In this document: piece after piece, positions 17,837-26,881 of the stretch
Layout of the letters: each line of letters starts with the position of its first letter
Position numbering within the stretch: the stretch's first letter is position 1
Source: Mucilaginibacter inviolabilis
GTDB lineage: Bacteria; Bacteroidota; Bacteroidia; Sphingobacteriales; Sphingobacteriaceae
Direction of reading: 5' to 3'
Assembly: GCF_011089895.1 (NCBI RefSeq)
Contig: NZ_JAANAT010000004.1
Coordinates: 660,841 to 724,840 of the forward strand
DNA length: 64,000 bases
Translations under genes and position numbers: made by a program
The notes under the pieces: generated by a model
What the model saw: the letters and a program-made list of their open reading frames with translations, nothing else
The model's database searches: none
What the model was told of the DNA's origin: nothing

Positions 17837-18302
17837 TAAACTTTAATGCGCCTGAGTTCATACAATATCTTTTGCCTCCGCGATTGGTGGGGCCATCATC
17901 AAAAACATGACCCAGGTGTAAACCGGTACTTTTTTCAATAACCTCGTCGCGGCTCATGCCATAACTGTCGTCATGCACAATGGCAACTTTTTTAGAATCG
18001 ACGGGTTTAACAAAGCTTGGCCAGCCCGTGCCGCTGTCGAATTTATCTTCAGAGCTAAAGAGCACTTCGCCGGTAGCAGCACTTACATAAACACCTTTTT
18101 GGTGGTTGTTCCAGTACTCGTTTTTATAAGGCGGCTCTGTTCCACTTTCAACCATAATATGGTATTGGTTGGGCGTTAATGATTTTTTCCACTCTTCTGC
18201 CGGTTTGCTCAGCTTTCTTTTGGCATCCTGTCCGCTGCTATTCTGGCAACCGAATGCGGTTACAGCAAATAATATCGCTATGGCTAAAATTGATCTTTTC
18301 AT
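17826..18302 (-). CDS. msrB: Peptide-methionine (R)-S-oxide reductase, lipoprotein form
   Basis: 158 residues. Lipobox AFGC gives a lipidated Cys at residue 19, so the enzyme works outside the cytoplasm on oxidised methionine in envelope proteins. Family signature: FDSGTGWPSFVKPV, GLHLGHVFDDGP and the catalytic Cys in KRYCMNSGALKF. The two zinc-binding CxxC pairs of the E. coli enzyme are absent (VYVSAATGEVLF stands where one would be). Apart from the lipobox Cys there is no second cysteine to resolve the sulfenic acid, so an outside thiol must do so. Start at 18302 gives the clean signal; 18323 adds seven residues. Confidence 0.92.
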   Translation of the reverse strand: MKRSILAIAILFAVTAFGCQNSSGQDAKRKLSKPAEEWKKSLTPNQYHIMVESGTEPPYKNEYWNNHQKGVYVSAATGEVLFSSEDKFDSGTGWPSFVKPVDSKKVAIVHDDSYGMSRDEVIEKSTGLHLGHVFDDGPTNRGGKRYCMNSGALKFIKK

Positions 18303-18455
18303 TTGGAAGTATTTAGTCAACATAAATAACCTGATGAGTTACTAAGCCCATCTGTGTTTTTGTATGTTTAGTCGTTCATAGCAACTAAACCTTACAATTT
18401 ATTATATCTTAAATACGTAGCGCTGCTTTAGGCAGATTGTCACCTATCTGTATTA

Positions 18456-19058
18456 TTATACAGCCTTTGGTTTGGGTAACAATACTTTACTGATGATATG
18501 TACTACACCGTTGCTTTGTGCAATATCTGATCGGCTAATGATACATTGGCCACCGGTTTCATCTTCCAGTATGATATTATTATTACCGTCGGTTTTAGCA
18601 ATGAGTTTACCACCGCTAATGGTAGTTAAAGTGGTTGATCCTTTGTGTTTATTGATCCGCTTGTGTAACTCTTTGGCACTAAATTTTCCTGCGATAGCGT
18701 GATAGGCTAGTAGATGAGTTAATTCCCAAACGTGTGCTGGTTTTAAAAGCGTATCAAGCTTACCGGGCGGTAAACTTTCAAATGCTTCATTAGCAGGTAC
18801 AAATATGGTAATCGGACCTTTGCTTTCATAGGTTTCGGCGAGATTGGCCGAATTAACAAATTTATAAAATATGGACAGATCTTTATCTGCGGCTATATTT
18901 TGTATAATATCATTGGCAGGTTGCATGCTGTCGCCAGCAGTACTTTTCATCGAACCTAATGCCGGCACATTGCCAACAGGGTCGGTATCAGCTGCCTGGG
19001 CAAGTACGGCGAAGCTACACATCATCAGAGCCAAACTCAACAACAGTATTTTTTTCAT
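18456..19058 (-). CDS. Fasciclin (FAS1) domain secreted protein
   Basis: 200 residues from MKKILLLSLALMMCS, with a signal peptide ending around AVLAQA. One FAS1 domain covers about residues 55-198: IFVPANEAFESLPPG is the H1-like motif, followed by LTHLLAYHAIAGKFSAKEL, and NGVVHIISKVLLP closes the domain. FAS1 domains mediate adhesion or ligand binding at the cell surface. Single gene. The ATG at 19058 fits the signal peptide better than the one at 19070. Confidence 0.88.
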   Translation of the reverse strand: MKKILLLSLALMMCSFAVLAQAADTDPVGNVPALGSMKSTAGDSMQPANDIIQNIAADKDLSIFYKFVNSANLAETYESKGPITIFVPANEAFESLPPGKLDTLLKPAHVWELTHLLAYHAIAGKFSAKELHKRINKHKGSTTLTTISGGKLIAKTDGNNNIILEDETGGQCIISRSDIAQSNGVVHIISKVLLPKPKAV

Positions 19059-19121
19059 TTCAGGCTGCAAATATAAACAGATATTATTTCATAACTATTT
19101 TGAACCATTTAGGTTTTAAAT

Positions 19122-19158
19122 AAAAAAAAGCGGCTTTAGGGCCGCTTTTGCTTTTATT
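19122..19158 (-). terminator. Terminator after the metalloprotease-like gene
   Basis: AAAAGCGGC-TTTAGG-GCCGCTTTT with A/T runs on both sides. It lies 21 bases downstream of the minus-strand gene ending at 19179. Confidence 0.8.
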
Positions 19159-19178
19159 ACTTTTATATGATCATCATT

Positions 19179-22100
19179 CTACCATCCGGGCGTAAATCCT
19201 AAACCAAATAATGGTTTTTTAACATCGGTGCGATTAAATGGAACGGCCAGGTAGGGCTCCAACACAAAAGCTCCAAATACGTTAATCCTTAATGATATAC
19301 CCGCGCTTAGTGCCGGAACCCTGCCGTATACCGGTTGAGTAACTGGCTGTCCGTTTACTATGGAAGGTGTACCATCGTCATTAAGCACCGGTTTTTCGCC
19401 AATTACCGGTGGGTTTTTCTGGAAATAAATATGATCGCCGGCGTTCCAGGCTAAACCGGCATCGAAAAATAAGTTAAGATCGGTAAACAGGAACTTTGAT
19501 TTGATTTGGGCCAGCTTCTCGGGGCCGGTAAAAGGTAATCGTACCTCGAAATTAAATACCGCGATTCGGCTGCCTGATAACTGATCAATAGTGAAGCCGT
19601 TTGTTCCTGCTCTGCCGTTGTTGTAAAAAGTTTGCCCTTCGTAACCACGGATATAGAATGGATAGCCCACATATAAAGGGTACAATCCTGTTGCATCACC
19701 ACCAAAACGTCCGTACCCATAAAAGCGGGCAGCAAAGGTAACAGGTTCAACCCGCACGTATTTTCTGAGATCGATAGTTGGCGCAAAGAAATGGTAGGTG
19801 CCAAAGTTGTATTCTGCTTCCAGTCGATATCTAAATCCGTTGAGCGGTGCGGTTACACCAAAAAAGGAATTATCGCCCACCAAAGCGGTTGATACGTTGA
19901 AAAGCGAATATGATTTTAAGCTGGTACCGATTAGCTTGCTTTCATCATCATTAGCTATCTTTTTCTTATCAGATGTTAAATAATTTTGGGTGATGGTTTT
20001 GCTTTTATCAGCATTAACAGTGGTATCTAATGCATAGTAATCGGCATAGCGATCTACCCGGTAGGAGTTATAAGAAGCTCCGGCTCCAACCTCAAAACGT
20101 GTTGTTTTGGAGATAGGATAGGAGGTGAATACCCTGGCAGCATCTTCAAAATTGCGTATGATATCAATATTATCTGACAAAACGGTTTCGTTTTTTCCGC
20201 TCACGCTTTTTGTTGGGAAGGTTTGTGTTTGTACACCAAACTGGTAAGGGATATGTGATATACCAAAGCCAAGATTCCAGCGGCCAGTTTGGTTTACGTA
20301 CGTGATCGCTGCGCCGGAGTCATATATCTGTCCGTTAACAGAGGCTGCCGCGAATATCTGATTACGGCCCAATATATCACTGAAAACGCCTTGTATTCCG
20401 CTTGATAAACTTGTGCCGTAAAAGCTACTCACGCCAATGCCAATACCACTGCCAGCTAAGTAATCAAGCTTAAACTTGGGTTTGTAGGCGATGTTGACAA
20501 CCGAATCGGCCGGGATTTTTTTATAAGCCAGATAGTTATTCAAATTAGAATTAATCAGATCTACACCAACGGCGCGGGCTGGCGGCAGTATACCAGCGCT
20601 AAAGTTTACATCGGTAGCCTGCAATGTCACCGGTTTAAAATCGGATGCCTTTGCGTTATACAGAGAATATTTTTGGGCGCGATAATAAGAGTAAACCACA
20701 TCATCATGACTGGAGATGCTTAAGGCCGGTGAGTATTCGGTAATGCCGCATATACCTGTAAACAGATCAGTCATCTGCTCAATTTTACCACTAGCCGGGG
20801 TATAACGGTACATATTGCGAAAGCCATCGCGGTTGGATAGAAAGTAAATCTGCGAACCATCGGCAGAGTATTGCGGGTTGAGATTGTTGGAGCCGTTGAA
20901 TATTTTAATGTCGGTTATTTTGCCCGTGGCCAGGTCAAGCTCGGCCAGGTTAAACGGGATATCCTGTTCTAGCGACTGATCATAAGTGGTTCTGTCACTT
21001 GAGAAAATGATCTTTTTACCATCCCTCGAATAGCTTGGCTGGTAATCGGAATATTTATCGTTGGTCAGCTGGGTGACTTTTTGGGTGTCGAAATTATAGG
21101 AGTACAAATCGCCCTGACCTTCGGATAGCCCCTGGAAAACAATATCCTTACCAGTAGGCGACCAGGACAGGTTGCTAAATTGCTCGGCTTTCCCCATCGA
21201 AACATCATTCAGTGTATTGCCGCTGGCTACATCAACCACAATCATCCGGTTTCGTCCTTTGCTGAATACACTGAAGGCGAACCTCTTACCGTCGGGCGAC
21301 CACGCACCAGCCGATTCTATAAAATTAAACTCATCAATATGCGTGTTTGATACCTTGCTTGTGAGCTTTCGCAGGATGCGCCCCGTATGTGCATCGGCAA
21401 GATAAAGATCTATAGAAAACAAGCTTTTAGCCGATAAAAAGGCCACATAATTACCATCGGGACTTACAGCTGGCGCCACTACCAAATCGCCACCTGTTTT
21501 GCTATCAACCAGTTTCATACCTACTGGCTTTTGAACCGTATCTTTTAGAAAAGGTTTATAAGTGTTTTGGATGGAGGTTTTCCACAGGCGCGACAGGGTC
21601 TTATCATCATACCCAAAGCTACGCCTGATGCCATAATTAAGACCATAGCGTGCTGTATTTTTAAAGAAGGGTACAATTACCGTATCGCCATAAGTTGAAC
21701 CCAGGAACGACCAAAATGCCTCGCCATAGCGATAAGGGAAATACTTATTGCTTTCTGTAAGGTCACGTACCGAGGGGATATCATGGTTCAGATACGCGTC
21801 CCGCATCCACATGGCTGTGTAGGTATCTTTTTTACCTAAGGACAAGTATTCGGCCATACCCTCAATCATCCAGAGTGGGATGTTGTTGATCTCCTCAAAA
21901 CTATCGCCTTCACCAGCTTGCAGCGCACGGTACTGAAATGCGTGCACCAGTTCGTGCCCGATAACGTGGCGGGTGGTTTGGTTGGTTTCCATCACGGGCA
22001 TTACTACGCGGTTTTTCAGACCCTCGGTAACACCGCCGGTACCTACACCAATTTCGCCATCAATGGCAGTAGTTTGCTGAAAGTCGGGGTGATTGGCGTA

Positions 22101-22394
22101 AAGGATGATAGGATTAGCAGTTTTAAATGTATCCTTAAAAACCTGCTGATGTAATGTATACCACAATTCGCTTTCCTGCGCGAAGCGCTTTACCATACTA
22201 TCATTTTTTAAGTAATAGTAAATTTCAAAATGCGGGGTTTTATATACTTTAAACTTGAGGTTTTTATAGCGCACTTTATTTTGCCCGAAATACTGGGCAT
22301 GGGCACCAGTACTTATCAATAAAGAACCTATAATACAAAGGAGTACAAAAGTGAACTTTTTGGCCTTATTTGATAAGGGGTAGTGTTTATTCAT
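19179..22394 (-). CDS. Large envelope protein: metalloprotease-like + beta-propeller + barrel
   Basis: 1071 residues, exported (signal ending STGAHAQ, about residue 34). Residues about 50-260 hold a peptidase-MA-like domain with a zinc motif HELVH (VIGHELVHAFQY) and a downstream Glu in WMIEGMAEYLSLG. Residues about 300-600 contain TolB/WD40-like repeats such as SPDGNYVAFLS, SPDGKRFAFSVF and SRDGKKIIFSSD, which form a propeller. The C-terminal third reads like an outer-membrane beta-barrel of the surface-antigen type (YPFYIRGYEGQTF; terminal LFGLGFTPGW). It may be a surface or periplasmic protease anchored in the outer membrane. Substrate unknown. Single gene. Confidence 0.78.
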   Translation of the reverse strand: MNKHYPLSNKAKKFTFVLLCIIGSLLISTGAHAQYFGQNKVRYKNLKFKVYKTPHFEIYYYLKNDSMVKRFAQESELWYTLHQQVFKDTFKTANPIILYANHPDFQQTTAIDGEIGVGTGGVTEGLKNRVVMPVMETNQTTRHVIGHELVHAFQYRALQAGEGDSFEEINNIPLWMIEGMAEYLSLGKKDTYTAMWMRDAYLNHDIPSVRDLTESNKYFPYRYGEAFWSFLGSTYGDTVIVPFFKNTARYGLNYGIRRSFGYDDKTLSRLWKTSIQNTYKPFLKDTVQKPVGMKLVDSKTGGDLVVAPAVSPDGNYVAFLSAKSLFSIDLYLADAHTGRILRKLTSKVSNTHIDEFNFIESAGAWSPDGKRFAFSVFSKGRNRMIVVDVASGNTLNDVSMGKAEQFSNLSWSPTGKDIVFQGLSEGQGDLYSYNFDTQKVTQLTNDKYSDYQPSYSRDGKKIIFSSDRTTYDQSLEQDIPFNLAELDLATGKITDIKIFNGSNNLNPQYSADGSQIYFLSNRDGFRNMYRYTPASGKIEQMTDLFTGICGITEYSPALSISSHDDVVYSYYRAQKYSLYNAKASDFKPVTLQATDVNFSAGILPPARAVGVDLINSNLNNYLAYKKIPADSVVNIAYKPKFKLDYLAGSGIGIGVSSFYGTSLSSGIQGVFSDILGRNQIFAAASVNGQIYDSGAAITYVNQTGRWNLGFGISHIPYQFGVQTQTFPTKSVSGKNETVLSDNIDIIRNFEDAARVFTSYPISKTTRFEVGAGASYNSYRVDRYADYYALDTTVNADKSKTITQNYLTSDKKKIANDDESKLIGTSLKSYSLFNVSTALVGDNSFFGVTAPLNGFRYRLEAEYNFGTYHFFAPTIDLRKYVRVEPVTFAARFYGYGRFGGDATGLYPLYVGYPFYIRGYEGQTFYNNGRAGTNGFTIDQLSGSRIAVFNFEVRLPFTGPEKLAQIKSKFLFTDLNLFFDAGLAWNAGDHIYFQKNPPVIGEKPVLNDDGTPSIVNGQPVTQPVYGRVPALSAGISLRINVFGAFVLEPYLAVPFNRTDVKKPLFGLGFTPGW

Positions 22395-22446
22395 AACTTA
22401 ACTAATAGATGACATCGCTAATTTAATGAAAAATATGTGTGGATTT

Positions 22447-22537
22447 CAGATGTGCGAATATGCAGATGTGCGGATGTGCAAATAATTGAAACGAATCATC
22501 CATTCATCATCTGCACATCTGCATATTCGCACATCTG
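22447..22537. repeat. Inverted repeat of the GCAGATGTGCGAATATGC family
   Basis: Perfect 25-bp arms at 22447-22471 and 22513-22537, with further partial units up to 22560. It lies between two minus-strand genes and matches the repeat around the argS terminator. Confidence 0.7.
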
Positions 22538-22569
22538 CACATCCGTCTGCATCTGCACATCGACTCACC

Positions 22570-24906
22570 CTATTTATTGCCCGGTGGTGTATTTTCTGGA
22601 TTTTCGGGTGTAGTAGTTGGTGTTGCCGGTACAGGTATTACGTGCGTTGTATCAATAGGGTTGCTTGTACTGTCAACTGCGGCGGTATCGGCCACTATTC
22701 TTGGTGACGGACAATTGTATTCCTTGGTGATTTTTACCCATGGTTTCGGGAACGACCCATAGGTGTAGCCTGATTTTGGATCGGCATAAACTTTTTCCAT
22801 AAAGCGGCCAAATATAGGCAATGCCGTATGTGATCCTTCGCCGGTTTCGGAAGTGGTGAAGTGCACGCTACGGTCATCGGCGCCAACCCATATACCGGTT
22901 ACTAAATCTTTGGTGATACCCATGTACCAGCCGTCAACATAGTCGGATGATGTGCCGGTTTTACCACCTATCTGGTTATCCTTTTTCCACAGACCGGGGT
23001 ATTCCCACAGAGCTTGTGAGGTACCACCCGGTTCTTCCATACCTCCACGGAACATATAAAGCATCAGCCAGGCTGTTTCCTCGCTGATCACCCGTTCGGT
23101 TTTTAAAGTAAATTCTTTCAACACGCTTCCGTCCTGATCCTCAATTCTGGTTACCAGTATCGGGTCCAGTTTTTCGCCTTTGTTCAGGAAGGTGCTATAA
23201 GCCCTCACCATTTCAAAAACCGAAACATCGTTTGAGCCTAAGGATACCGATGGTACCGACTTGAGCGGACTTTCAATGCCGCATTTATGGGCATACTCTA
23301 CAACTTTATCCCAGCCCACTTTTTCTGTCAGCTGCGCGGTGATGGAGTTTACCGATTTGCCCATTGCCCAGCGTAAAGACATTTCGCGGTACGAGAACTT
23401 GAAGTCGGCATTGTTAGGCTGCCAAACTTCGTCTTTGCCATTGTCTTTATATTTAATGGTTACGGGTTTGTCGGTGAATTTATCACAGGGGGTAAAACCA
23501 TTATCCAGCGCGGTTAAATAAGCAAATGGCTTAAAGGTTGAACCCGCCTGGCGGCGCGCCTGGTTTACGTGATCGTAATTAAAGAAACGGTGATCGATAC
23601 CGCCTATCCAAACCTTTATTTTGCCTGTTGATGGCTCCAGCGTCATCATACCGGTATTCAGGATCTTCGCGTAATATTTAATCGAGTCGATGGTTGAAAA
23701 CGTAGTATCCTTTTCGCCGTTCCAGGTAAAAACGGTCATCCGTTTTTTCTGTTTAAAGTATTGTTGAATTTGAACGGTATCGCCCTTGTATTTCTTTTCC
23801 AGCAGGCTGAATATAGGCAGACGTTGTTCGTTTTTCAGGATAAAATCTTTGATCTCCACACCCTTGGAGTCGCGCCATGGATTTTTATTACCCCACAAAT
23901 TGTTAAAACGCTTTTGCAGCATCTTCATTTTCTCGGCAACTGCTTCTTCGGCGTATTGCTGCAGGTGAGAGTCGATGGTGGTATATATTTTTAAACCATC
24001 CTCATACAGGTTATAACCATTTTCTTTGCACCATTTATCCAGCCATTTTTCAACCGCGCGGCGCAGGTAAGAGTCGCCATGTGAATCTTCTTCCACATAG
24101 CTCAGATTAAGTTTTATGGGCGATTTGAAGCTGGTATCATAGCCGGCCTTGGTCAAATAGCCGTATTTCTGCATCTGTCCTAAAACCGTGTTACGGCGCT
24201 CCAGCGCACGATCTGGGTTTTTAATAGGATTGTAGCTCGAAGTAGCTTTAAGCATCCCAATAAGCAATGCGGCTTCGGCTGGGGTAACTTTATCAGGTGT
24301 TTTATTAAAATATTTTAATGAGGCGGTTTTAATACCAAAAGAATTATTGCCAAAAGGTACGGTATTTAAATACAGGGTAAGTATTTGCTCCTTATTATAA
24401 ACGTGCTCAATTTTGAAGGCGGTAAGCCATTCCTTACACTTGTAAACTACAGTGCGGATTACCGGGATATGTTTAATAAAGCCCTGTGATTTCCGCTTCC
24501 TGGTCTCGAACAGATTTTTGGCCAATTGCTGGGTAATCGTACTGCCACCGCGGCGTTCGCCTTTGGCAGTGGATAGCATACTGGTAAAAAATGAGTAAAA
24601 ATCAACCCCGTTGTGTTTGTAAAAACGCACGTCTTCGGTGGCAACAAGGGCGTTGATGAGGTTGGGGGAGATGTTTTTGAGCTCCACAGGTGAGCGGTTC
24701 TCTTTATAGTACTGGCCTATCAGCTTACCATCGGCGGTATATACCTCAGAACCAACAGACATTACGGGGTTTTTAATGTCTTGCATATCAGGTGAGTAAC
24801 CCGAAAGCCAAAGGAAATTGAGTTCGATACAACAAAAAAAGATGATGACGAAGTAAATAAATATGGCGAAATATCTTAAAAATCGGTTTCGTATACGTCG
24901 GAACAT
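22570..24906 (-). CDS. Penicillin-binding protein 1A (bifunctional murein synthase)
   Basis: 778 residues, one N-terminal membrane helix (about residues 10-33), periplasmic catalytic part. The glycosyltransferase domain (GT51) has EDVRFYKHNGVD and GGSTITQQLAKNLF (about residues 90-140). The transpeptidase domain has the active-site SxxK in RQAGSTFKPFAYL, an SxN-type motif (GKSVNS) and KTGT in GGKTGTSSDYVDGWY. All catalytic motifs are present. The C-terminus is a Pro/Thr-rich tail (VPATPTTTPENPENTPPG). It polymerises and cross-links peptidoglycan. Standing alone between repeat-bearing gaps. Confidence 0.95.
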   Translation of the reverse strand: MFRRIRNRFLRYFAIFIYFVIIFFCCIELNFLWLSGYSPDMQDIKNPVMSVGSEVYTADGKLIGQYYKENRSPVELKNISPNLINALVATEDVRFYKHNGVDFYSFFTSMLSTAKGERRGGSTITQQLAKNLFETRKRKSQGFIKHIPVIRTVVYKCKEWLTAFKIEHVYNKEQILTLYLNTVPFGNNSFGIKTASLKYFNKTPDKVTPAEAALLIGMLKATSSYNPIKNPDRALERRNTVLGQMQKYGYLTKAGYDTSFKSPIKLNLSYVEEDSHGDSYLRRAVEKWLDKWCKENGYNLYEDGLKIYTTIDSHLQQYAEEAVAEKMKMLQKRFNNLWGNKNPWRDSKGVEIKDFILKNEQRLPIFSLLEKKYKGDTVQIQQYFKQKKRMTVFTWNGEKDTTFSTIDSIKYYAKILNTGMMTLEPSTGKIKVWIGGIDHRFFNYDHVNQARRQAGSTFKPFAYLTALDNGFTPCDKFTDKPVTIKYKDNGKDEVWQPNNADFKFSYREMSLRWAMGKSVNSITAQLTEKVGWDKVVEYAHKCGIESPLKSVPSVSLGSNDVSVFEMVRAYSTFLNKGEKLDPILVTRIEDQDGSVLKEFTLKTERVISEETAWLMLYMFRGGMEEPGGTSQALWEYPGLWKKDNQIGGKTGTSSDYVDGWYMGITKDLVTGIWVGADDRSVHFTTSETGEGSHTALPIFGRFMEKVYADPKSGYTYGSFPKPWVKITKEYNCPSPRIVADTAAVDSTSNPIDTTHVIPVPATPTTTPENPENTPPGNK

Positions 24907-25186
24907 TGGGTAAAGATGTAAAATAATGACACTAAATCATAGTATCAAACAAATATTAATATATACAGTTTACATAAAAGTTACAGTATACCCATCACCA
25001 ACCTGTTTGTAAGCATAAGGCATTAAATTTTCATTACCTTAAAACCGTATTTATAGAGGTTCGGTCAAATTTGAATTGACTTTTATGGGTATGGATAATT
25101 ATAAATTTAAATAAACAGTACCGTTATCAACGCAATTTTAACATCTAAATTTTAAGTTGGCAAAACTGTAAAGCAATTTTTTTAAT

Positions 25187-26065
25187 ATGAGTAATATAAT
25201 TAACAAGTTTAAGATCGACAATGGCAAAGGTTTTTCGCTTAAAGATCATGATGCCGCTTATGCCGATGGTTTTGAAAAAGACGATGCCAAAGATGTGCTC
25301 ACCGCACTGATAGCAGAAACATCCGACCTGCAAACCGAGCTTTATGCCGCCAATAAATATGCGCTGCTGATTATTTTTCAGGCGATGGACGCTGCAGGTA
25401 AGGACAGTGCCATTGCGCATACCTTATCGGGGCTAAACCCTCAGGGTTGCCAGGTATATAGTTTTAAGCAACCCAGTACCGAAGATTATCAACATGATTT
25501 TTTATGGCGCCATTATAAGACCCTGCCCGAGCGTGGACGCATTGGTATCCATAACCGCTCGCACTATGAAAATGTACTTATCACCAAAGTACACCCCGAA
25601 CTGATATTAAAAGAAAACCTGCCTGGTGTAAATAGTGTAAAAGACATCGACTCTAAATTTTGGGATAAGCGTTATGAAAGCATCCGGGGTTTTGAAGAGC
25701 ACCTGACTAATAGCGGGACGGTGATCATTAAGTTTTTTCTTAATGTATCAAAAGACGAACAAAAGGAGCGTTTTTTACAACGGATAGACGACCCTAAAAA
25801 GAACTGGAAATTTTCGGCATCCGATATTGAGGAACGTGGATATTGGGACGATTATATGGCCGCGTATCAAAAAGCCATCCAGGAAACCGCCACTAAGGAT
25901 TGTCCCTGGTATGTAGTACCCGCCGATAAAAAATGGTTTACCCGCATAGCTATCTCCAATGTGATATTGCAAACTTTAAAAGACCTGAAATTAAAATACC
26001 CGGTACTTCCAAAGGAGGAAAAGGACAGGTTGGATGAATGCAAAAAAATGCTGCAGAAGGAGTGA
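25187..26065 (+). CDS. Polyphosphate kinase 2 family protein
   Basis: 292 residues, soluble. PPK2 proteins move phosphate between polyphosphate and nucleotides. Visible: Walker A-like QAMDAAGKDSAIAHTLSGLNP (with GKDSA about residue 70), the lid region ERGRIGIHNRSHYENVLITKVHPE, and later KFFLNVSKDEQKERFLQRIDDP and WYVVPADKKWFTRIAISNVI. The usual family reading is FNRSWYN; here it is HNRSHYE. The length fits one-domain PPK2. Class and nucleotide preference (ADP or AMP) cannot be told by eye. Confidence 0.9.
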   Translation: MSNIINKFKIDNGKGFSLKDHDAAYADGFEKDDAKDVLTALIAETSDLQTELYAANKYALLIIFQAMDAAGKDSAIAHTLSGLNPQGCQVYSFKQPSTEDYQHDFLWRHYKTLPERGRIGIHNRSHYENVLITKVHPELILKENLPGVNSVKDIDSKFWDKRYESIRGFEEHLTNSGTVIIKFFLNVSKDEQKERFLQRIDDPKKNWKFSASDIEERGYWDDYMAAYQKAIQETATKDCPWYVVPADKKWFTRIAISNVILQTLKDLKLKYPVLPKEEKDRLDECKKMLQKE

Positions 26066-26084
26066 TGAGTGTTAGTACATAAGA

Positions 26085-26119
26085 AATACTTACGAAGTTT
26101 TTAAAACTTCGTAAGTATT
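26085..26119. repeat. Perfect 35-base palindromic repeat
   Basis: AATACTTACGAAGTTTT and its exact complement (26103-26119) meet with one base between them. It lies 20 bases after the ppk2 stop and is followed by TAAAAATATAAA, so it may also end transcription. Confidence 0.75.
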
Positions 26120-26132
26120 AAAAATATAAAAT

Positions 26133-26212
26133 GGTGTCATGCTGAGCTCTGTCGAAACATGGTGGGCAGGGCCTCTGCGCACAACTCTTCGACAGGGCTC
26201 AGAGTTGACACC
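26133..26212. repeat. Inverted repeat of the TTCGACAGAGCTCAGCATGACACC type
   Basis: Arms 26133-26156 and 26188-26212 are complementary except for a few positions. It is a second, distinct palindrome family only 14 bases after the previous one. Its position fits a dispersed REP-like element. Confidence 0.65.
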
Positions 26213-26232
26213 TTTTGCTCATTAGAAATGCC

Positions 26233-26598
26233 TTATATACCTGAGAACATTGATTGTGCTCTTTCGCCGATAAGTGGTATAGGCTTGCTTTCGCCATTAA
26301 TGGCACCTATAAAGCCTATTACCCATAAAACAAATAGGCCAACGCGGATTATCCAGAAAAGTGAATAACCAATAGTATACCCTCCGGAGAAAAATATAGC
26401 CGCGAAAATAGCCGAGGCCGCCCAGTAAATAACTATGGACGCGATGTGAAATAATAAGGTTTGTCTTAACTGATAACTTGCCTGCGCGGTTTTATTATCC
26501 TTGTACAAAGCGAAGTAAGCGATTAGCCAACCGATGATAAAAAAGTAGCTTACAATTCCTGCTGTTTTGCCGTCGTCTTTTGATGGAATGTCATTCAT
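26233..26598 (-). CDS. DUF4870-like small membrane protein
   Basis: 121 residues with about three to four hydrophobic helices: TAGIVSYFFIIGWLIAYFAL (about residues 12-31), LLFHIASIVIYWAASAIFAAIF, then IGYSLFWIIRVGLFVLWVIGFIGA. The start and the middle (YQLRQTLLFHI) match the DUF4870/Tic20-like small membrane proteins common in Bacteroidota. Role not established. Single gene flanked on both sides by palindromic repeats. Confidence 0.75.
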   Translation of the reverse strand: MNDIPSKDDGKTAGIVSYFFIIGWLIAYFALYKDNKTAQASYQLRQTLLFHIASIVIYWAASAIFAAIFFSGGYTIGYSLFWIIRVGLFVLWVIGFIGAINGESKPIPLIGERAQSMFSGI

Positions 26599-26756
26599 GG
26601 TGATTGATGATTTAGATTTTATTATTTATTAATTAAAGCTAACCATATTTGTAATCAAATGTTTTATTTTTTTGTAAATCATGGTATTCGGGGATGCCGT
26701 AGGAGGTTATAGAGTTTTAGAAGTGCTGGGAAAGATATTAGAAAAAGTGGAAAATA

Positions 26757-26845
26757 GCTGTCATTTCGAACGAGGTACGAGGAGAAATCTTATAGATAAG
26801 ATAGACTACTCATATAAGATTTCTCCTTCCAGTCGAAATGACAGC
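26757..26845. repeat. Inverted repeat of the GCTGTCATTTCGA type
   Basis: Outer arms GCTGTCATTTCGA (26757-26769) and TCGAAATGACAGC (26833-26845) and inner arms GGAGAAATCTTATA (26781-26794) and TATAAGATTTCTCC (26813-26826) are perfect. It is a third palindrome family within 800 bases. Confidence 0.7.
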
Positions 26846-26881
26846 GTTGCGTGGTAATAAATAAAAACACCGAAAGCTCAT

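Noticed and set aside
26085..26845. CRISPR array
   Set aside because: The repeats are inverted, of different families and not regularly spaced; no cas genes are present.
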